The position numbers were made by a program, and so were the translations under genes. From the NCBI GenBank assembly GCA_032821775.1, contig JAVLRN010000020.1, positions 62,001 to 126,000 of the forward strand: a stretch of DNA of 64,000 nucleotides, in the 5' to 3' direction. This stretch comes from Sanguinoderma infundibulare (lineage: Eukaryota > Basidiomycota > Agaricomycetes > Polyporales > Polyporaceae). The notes beneath the pieces are model-generated. The model was not told the origin of the DNA, did no database searches, and saw only the letters and a program-made list of their open reading frames with translations. Shown here one piece after another: positions 60,235 to 64,000 of this stretch (position 1 is its first letter; every line of letters starts with the position of its first letter).

Positions 60235-61880
60235 TCAGAAATCGTATCTCCAAGTAGGATCTTCGCCACCCGTGCGATCCCACTCAAGTTCGCCCGACTC
60301 CACGCCGCCCGTCCGAACCCTTTTGTCCCGCCTCTCATTCGCCCTGCGCAGCACCCACCATAGCGTCGCCGCAACGACCACATTCCCCACGAGGTACGCC
60401 AGAGCCAAGCTGTGTCCCAGGATGTACCGCGGACTCGTTGCAGGCCGGTACAGCTGCGTACCCAGCACCGCGCCCAGGTTCCCGACCGATATCTGCATCG
60501 CGTTGATCGTCGCCCGCTTTGTTTGCCCGTACACGTTGTTCGCAGGCCACGAGAGCGCGAGCGCAGTCGAGGGATAGATCCCCGCGGCAGCGAAGAATGT
60601 CCCGACGTAGCTCACACCTGGTCGGCGCGTCGGGTCGGTGTTCGCGAGCAGGAGGATGTAGCCGATGATCGCGATGGACGAGGACGCGATGATGAACGGC
60701 GCGCGACGGTTGACGCGTTCGGACAACCATGCGATGAACACGGTGAGGATGGTCGCGAGCGCGTAGGGAGGCACGGTGAGCAGTTGAGACCGCGCGGCGG
60801 TGAAGCCAAGGTCGGCGATGATGGTGGGCAGGAAGAGGGAGAAGGTATAGAGGGGGAGCGAGAGCGTGTGAAACGCGAAGCAGTACAGCCAGCTCTTGAG
60901 GTCGGTGAGAGCAAGCCAGACAGCAGACCATGCGAATTGTTCGTCGCGCGTCGCATCACTGTCGTCTTTGAGTCGCGCGTAGACGTGTGCGCGCTCGTCC
61001 TCTGTGAGGAACGTGGACGTGTTTGGGTAGTTCGGTATGAACCAGTAGGCAAGCACCGAGACAAAGACTGTGAGGAGGCCTTCGATGATGAAGATCCAGC
61101 ACCAGCCGTTGAGGCCGCCAATGCCGCGCATGTGAGCAATACCCTGTGCATGGTTTCAGTGACCAATTTTTCGATCACAACCACACGACGTACCCAGGCG
61201 AAGATTCCGCCAAACGCACCGGCCAAGGAGGCTGCGCTGAAGAAGAGTGCGATGCGATACTGACGTTCGCGCCGCTTGTACCACATGGAGAGGTAGAACA
61301 CGACTCCAGGGAACAGACCGCTCTCGGTAACCCCCAAGAAGAACCGCGCGACGAACAAACCTGCTAGGCCCTGCGTGACACCCGTCAGAGTAGCTACGAC
61401 ACCCCATACCAAGGTCAGGGTCGGAAGCCAGAACTTCGGCGTCGTCCGTTTGAGGATAATATTGCAAGGAATCTAGTCATGTAAACACTTAAGCCATACG
61501 TCAAAGCATAGAAGGATGCAATGTACTTCGAATAACACGTAGCCGATGAAGTAAAGCGTCAGACTCGTGAGGTATTGGTTACCAGTAATGTTGAGATCCG
61601 CCGCCAGCCCTTCGATGCGCGCGTTGGCCACTGAAATACCATCGTCCCATGAGCACTGCGTGCAGCACGTCGTCCAGGATGGAAAGCAGCAGAACTCACC
61701 ATTGCTTCTATCCAAGAAGGAAAGCAGGTAGAGAACGATAAGGGCAGGAAGAAGATTCGCGTCGAGCTTCCAAAGAAGTCTCTTCTCGTCTGCCAGTGAA
61801 TACCGAACGACGCTGGTATCGGAAAGAGTATGGATACCACCCTTCTCATCAACCTGTTTAACCGTCTCTTCTACCGACAT
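60235..61880 (-). CDS. MFS transporter, Dal5/allantoate permease-like (ACS family)
   Basis: Exons 61700-61880, 61527-61630, 61194-61472 and 60235-61143 give 490 aa; ATG 61925 would add 15 residues. The protein has about twelve hydrophobic segments with family marks: LLPALIVLYLLSFLDRSN in the first helix, NQYLTSLTLYFIGYVLFE, the GLFVARFFLGVTESGLFPGV segment of helix 4, a central loop with LTEDERAHVYARL, and ALSWPANNVYGQTKR in helix 10. Members import or export organic anions (allantoate, nicotinate and similar). It is the intact counterpart of the pseudogene at 10876-11668. Together with the P450 and monooxygenase it may serve uptake or efflux of a metabolite; that is inference. Confidence 0.9.
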
Positions 61881-63153
61881 TGAACTAAAGCAAGGGGAAC
61901 GACTGGGGTGGTACGAGGAAGGCAAGAGGCCGGGAGCACGATGCGAGCCTCGGTGCTCACTAAAATACCAGGAAGGGTCTGGGAAAATATGAAAATTCCC
62001 AATAAGAGATCAGAATGGCGAATGGGTAGGGCAAGTGCTCACATATCGCCTGTTAAACTGCCATCTGTCCACATTGATGTCTAGGTGGGAATTTAACGAT
62101 TACGACATCTCGTCTGCTTGAGATAAGGGCTGGAGAATGTCATGCTCGGCGATGACCCGTGCTATCAGACGCGGAGGGCCGGAGTCATTGCTGTAAGGAG
62201 GTGCAAGCATGAGGGGGAGCTGGGGCAAGGGATGTTGACGCCAAACGCTTGCGCCATCGTGTTCTTCGCTCGCGTGACATTGCGTGCGCGTGCAGGCGCG
62301 TCAGCTCCGTCACCGTAGCACCGTGTAATCAGCTGTGCCGCCTCGTGCCTCAAAAACACCGGCGGAACAGTAGGCGCACCAGAGGAATATCGTCAACTTG
62401 CTACAGGTCCGATTAAAGTGCTTGGTTGGAAGCTAGCACATTTGCAGCCACATCGACAGCAGAAAGTCATCCGTCTCCAGACAGGTTTATCGACCGATTA
62501 TGCAGCGGGATGAACATCTTCCAAGTGTTATACGGTGAACAGAGGGGGACAGGTAGTAAACGCGAGACACAATATGTTAGCGCCGAGGCGTTCGTGGCAT
62601 GTGTGGCTGTGCAGACGGTGAGGCTGTGCATAGAGGCTGAGCCCGAAGTTTGTACTGCTCAGAGATCGTCGCCGTCGACGGAAACCATCGGTAACAACCA
62701 TTGAGATGTTTAAAAAAATGTTGATTTTGAAGGTTGAACTTGAAGCTTTCATTTTAGATTTCCGTTCCTCCGCTGCTGGGTCACCGGCGGATCAAGCCCC
62801 GCTCAACTCCGCCAGAACCCAGCAGGCGGAAAGGGGAGCCGGGGTGTACATATGTTCGAATTCGAACATCTCGTAGTAACACAGGGCTGTGCATGGATTC
62901 TTACCAAAACACTAGGACACCTCTCCTAGGACGCAATCACTCTCTATTCCTCTTCGTCGCTCGCTTCTCGCTCGCCCATTCTGGCTGACATTGTTCTTTT
63001 GAGACTCCGTTGTGCCACGCGGCTCGGCAAAGAAGCTGTCTGTTAGCTGTCTGTCAACACCTCTCCCTCCCCCCGCTCTGCAACGCCACTCGCTCGACTG
63101 ACCTGCTTGCCCCTCGGAGACTTCTACAACACTTCCGTTCCTATTGCAGAGTG
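61881..63153. other. Intergenic, with two inverted repeats
   Basis: No gene seen. It contains a stem of about 12 bp (CCGCTGCTGGGT near 62770 against its complement near 62818-62830) and an 18-bp perfect palindrome at 62852-62869. Confidence 0.5.
62852..62869. repeat. 18-bp perfect palindrome
   Basis: ATGTTCGAATTCGAACAT is its own reverse complement. It lies 285 nt upstream of the third FHA kinase start and may be a protein-binding site or chance. Confidence 0.7.
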
Positions 63154-64000
63154 ATGGCAGACGGCGTTACTCAGTCGACTCAGGCTCCCACCCAAACCCA
63201 ACTAGCTTCTCAGCACCACTATGTCGAGGACACTAACTTGTGGGGCTTCCTCATTCCTTGCAATTCCAATAACCCCAACGTCACTCGCATCAACTTCAAC
63301 AAGCTCAAGACAAAGTACACCGTCGGTCGAGCACCACGCAACGACATCCAGTTCCCCAAGTGTTTGATCGTTAGTAAGTGGCGTGGTTTGTCTCAAGCCA
63401 AGTTATTCAATAACGGCCCTGTCCAGGTAGCAAGCATTGCATCTTTCAATGGGACGGAGTCGAAGACCTATCGAAATCCGCTGTCACCGTCACAGACCTC
63501 TCCAGCAACGGCACCTTCGTGAGCGCACATCTCAGGGGTTCGATCCGGTTGATACTGATCCACCGTAGATCAACGGCGAAAGGATTTCGGAACCCGGAAA
63601 ACGTCAAACCCGTATTCTCCACGACGGCAATGAGATTGCCTTTGGCAGCTATCTCGCGCGGCCCATCGAGACCGCACACGAAGACTACCGTACGTTAGTC
63701 TACGCGGTCGTTCGGAAATACGAATTCACCACGCTTGCAGGCTTCATCTTCCGGAGGAGGATACAAGGAGCACCAGCGGATAGTCTGGACGAGTGCTATG
63801 ATATCCAACACGTCCTCGGAAAGGGGTCGTTCGCGACTGTAGTCAAGGCCCTTCACAGAACAGAGGGTGAGTGGTACGCGGTGAAGATCTTCCAGAAGAA
63901 CAGGCTTCGCCAGGGACTACTCGGAGATCGGCGCGATATTCAACAGAAAGCTCTTCTCCGGGAGATCGACATTATGAAGCGTCTCCATCATCCCAATATC
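63154..64000 (+). CDS. Chk2/Cds1-like kinase 3 (partial, runs off the window)
   Basis: Exons 63154-63373, 63427-63518, 63569-63689 and 63741 to beyond 64000. The N-terminus has an SQ/TQ cluster (VTQSTQAPTQTQLASQ). A well-preserved FHA domain follows (GRAPRNDIQF, SSKHC, SSNGTFING), then the kinase start (GKGSFATV, AVK lysine, LLREIDIMKRLHHPNI with the helix-C Glu). Intron positions correspond to the two kinases upstream. The rest of the kinase domain is outside the window. Confidence 0.88.

Overview
The window looks like nuclear DNA of a mushroom-forming basidiomycete (Agaricomycetes, probably Polyporales-like). Genes are cut into many short exons by 50-60 nt GT/AG introns, and the families present (FunK1 kinases, DUF6533 membrane proteins, CYP512-like P450s, a HET-domain protein, a large BCS1-like AAA protein) are typical of that group. 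No database search was run; all names rest on motif and family recognition, and intron models were checked by hand for reading-frame closure.

Layout. (1) 1-8008: a visibly CpG-poor, decayed region. It holds a HET-domain gene broken by one TGA and then a 6.75-kb unit bounded by 67-nt terminal inverted repeats (1261-1327 and 7940-8006) with TA on both sides. The unit carries a full-length but stop-ridden Tc1/mariner transposase plus host-like cargo: a conserved basidiomycete hypothetical gene, fragments of ribosomal protein genes uS2 and eS10 that keep an intron, and a Ser/Thr-rich GPI-anchor-like exon pair. (2) 8137-8236: a tRNA-Gln(CUG) with an intron. (3) 8361-16231: locus A, a decaying duplicate of genes found intact or nearly so further right: FAD monooxygenase (stop codon), DUF6533 (splice donor lost, truncated), MFS transporter (5' truncated, stops), FunK1 kinase (start codon and TATA deleted) and a monooxygenase 3' fragment. 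A 322-bp MITE sits in it, with the empty site preserved in locus B. (4) 16488-18595: an 11-exon P450, apparently intact. (5) 19469-39252: housekeeping genes: SYS1 (Golgi), a 22-exon BCS1-like AAA ATPase, DNM1 dynamin (mitochondrial/peroxisomal fission), and a DPP4/DAP2 dipeptidyl aminopeptidase divergent from DNM1. A gene-poor 5.7-kb stretch separates SYS1 from the AAA gene. (6) 39600-64000: locus B and its neighbours: an intact P450 paralogue, a MYND-finger protein, DUF6533, an intact FAD monooxygenase, two Chk2/Cds1-like FHA kinases, a monooxygenase 3' fragment, an intact FunK1 kinase, an intact MFS transporter and a third Chk2-like kinase running off the window.

How the parts fit: P450, FAD monooxygenase and MFS transporter together look like a small oxidative-metabolism or efflux gene set that was duplicated in inverted, shuffled order. 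Locus A is being lost except for its P450. The most unusual gene content is the run of three linked Chk2-like kinases, two of them with an N-terminal SQ/TQ cluster, FHA domain and kinase domain in the order used by the DNA-damage checkpoint kinase. The most unusual element is the cargo-bearing mariner-type unit.
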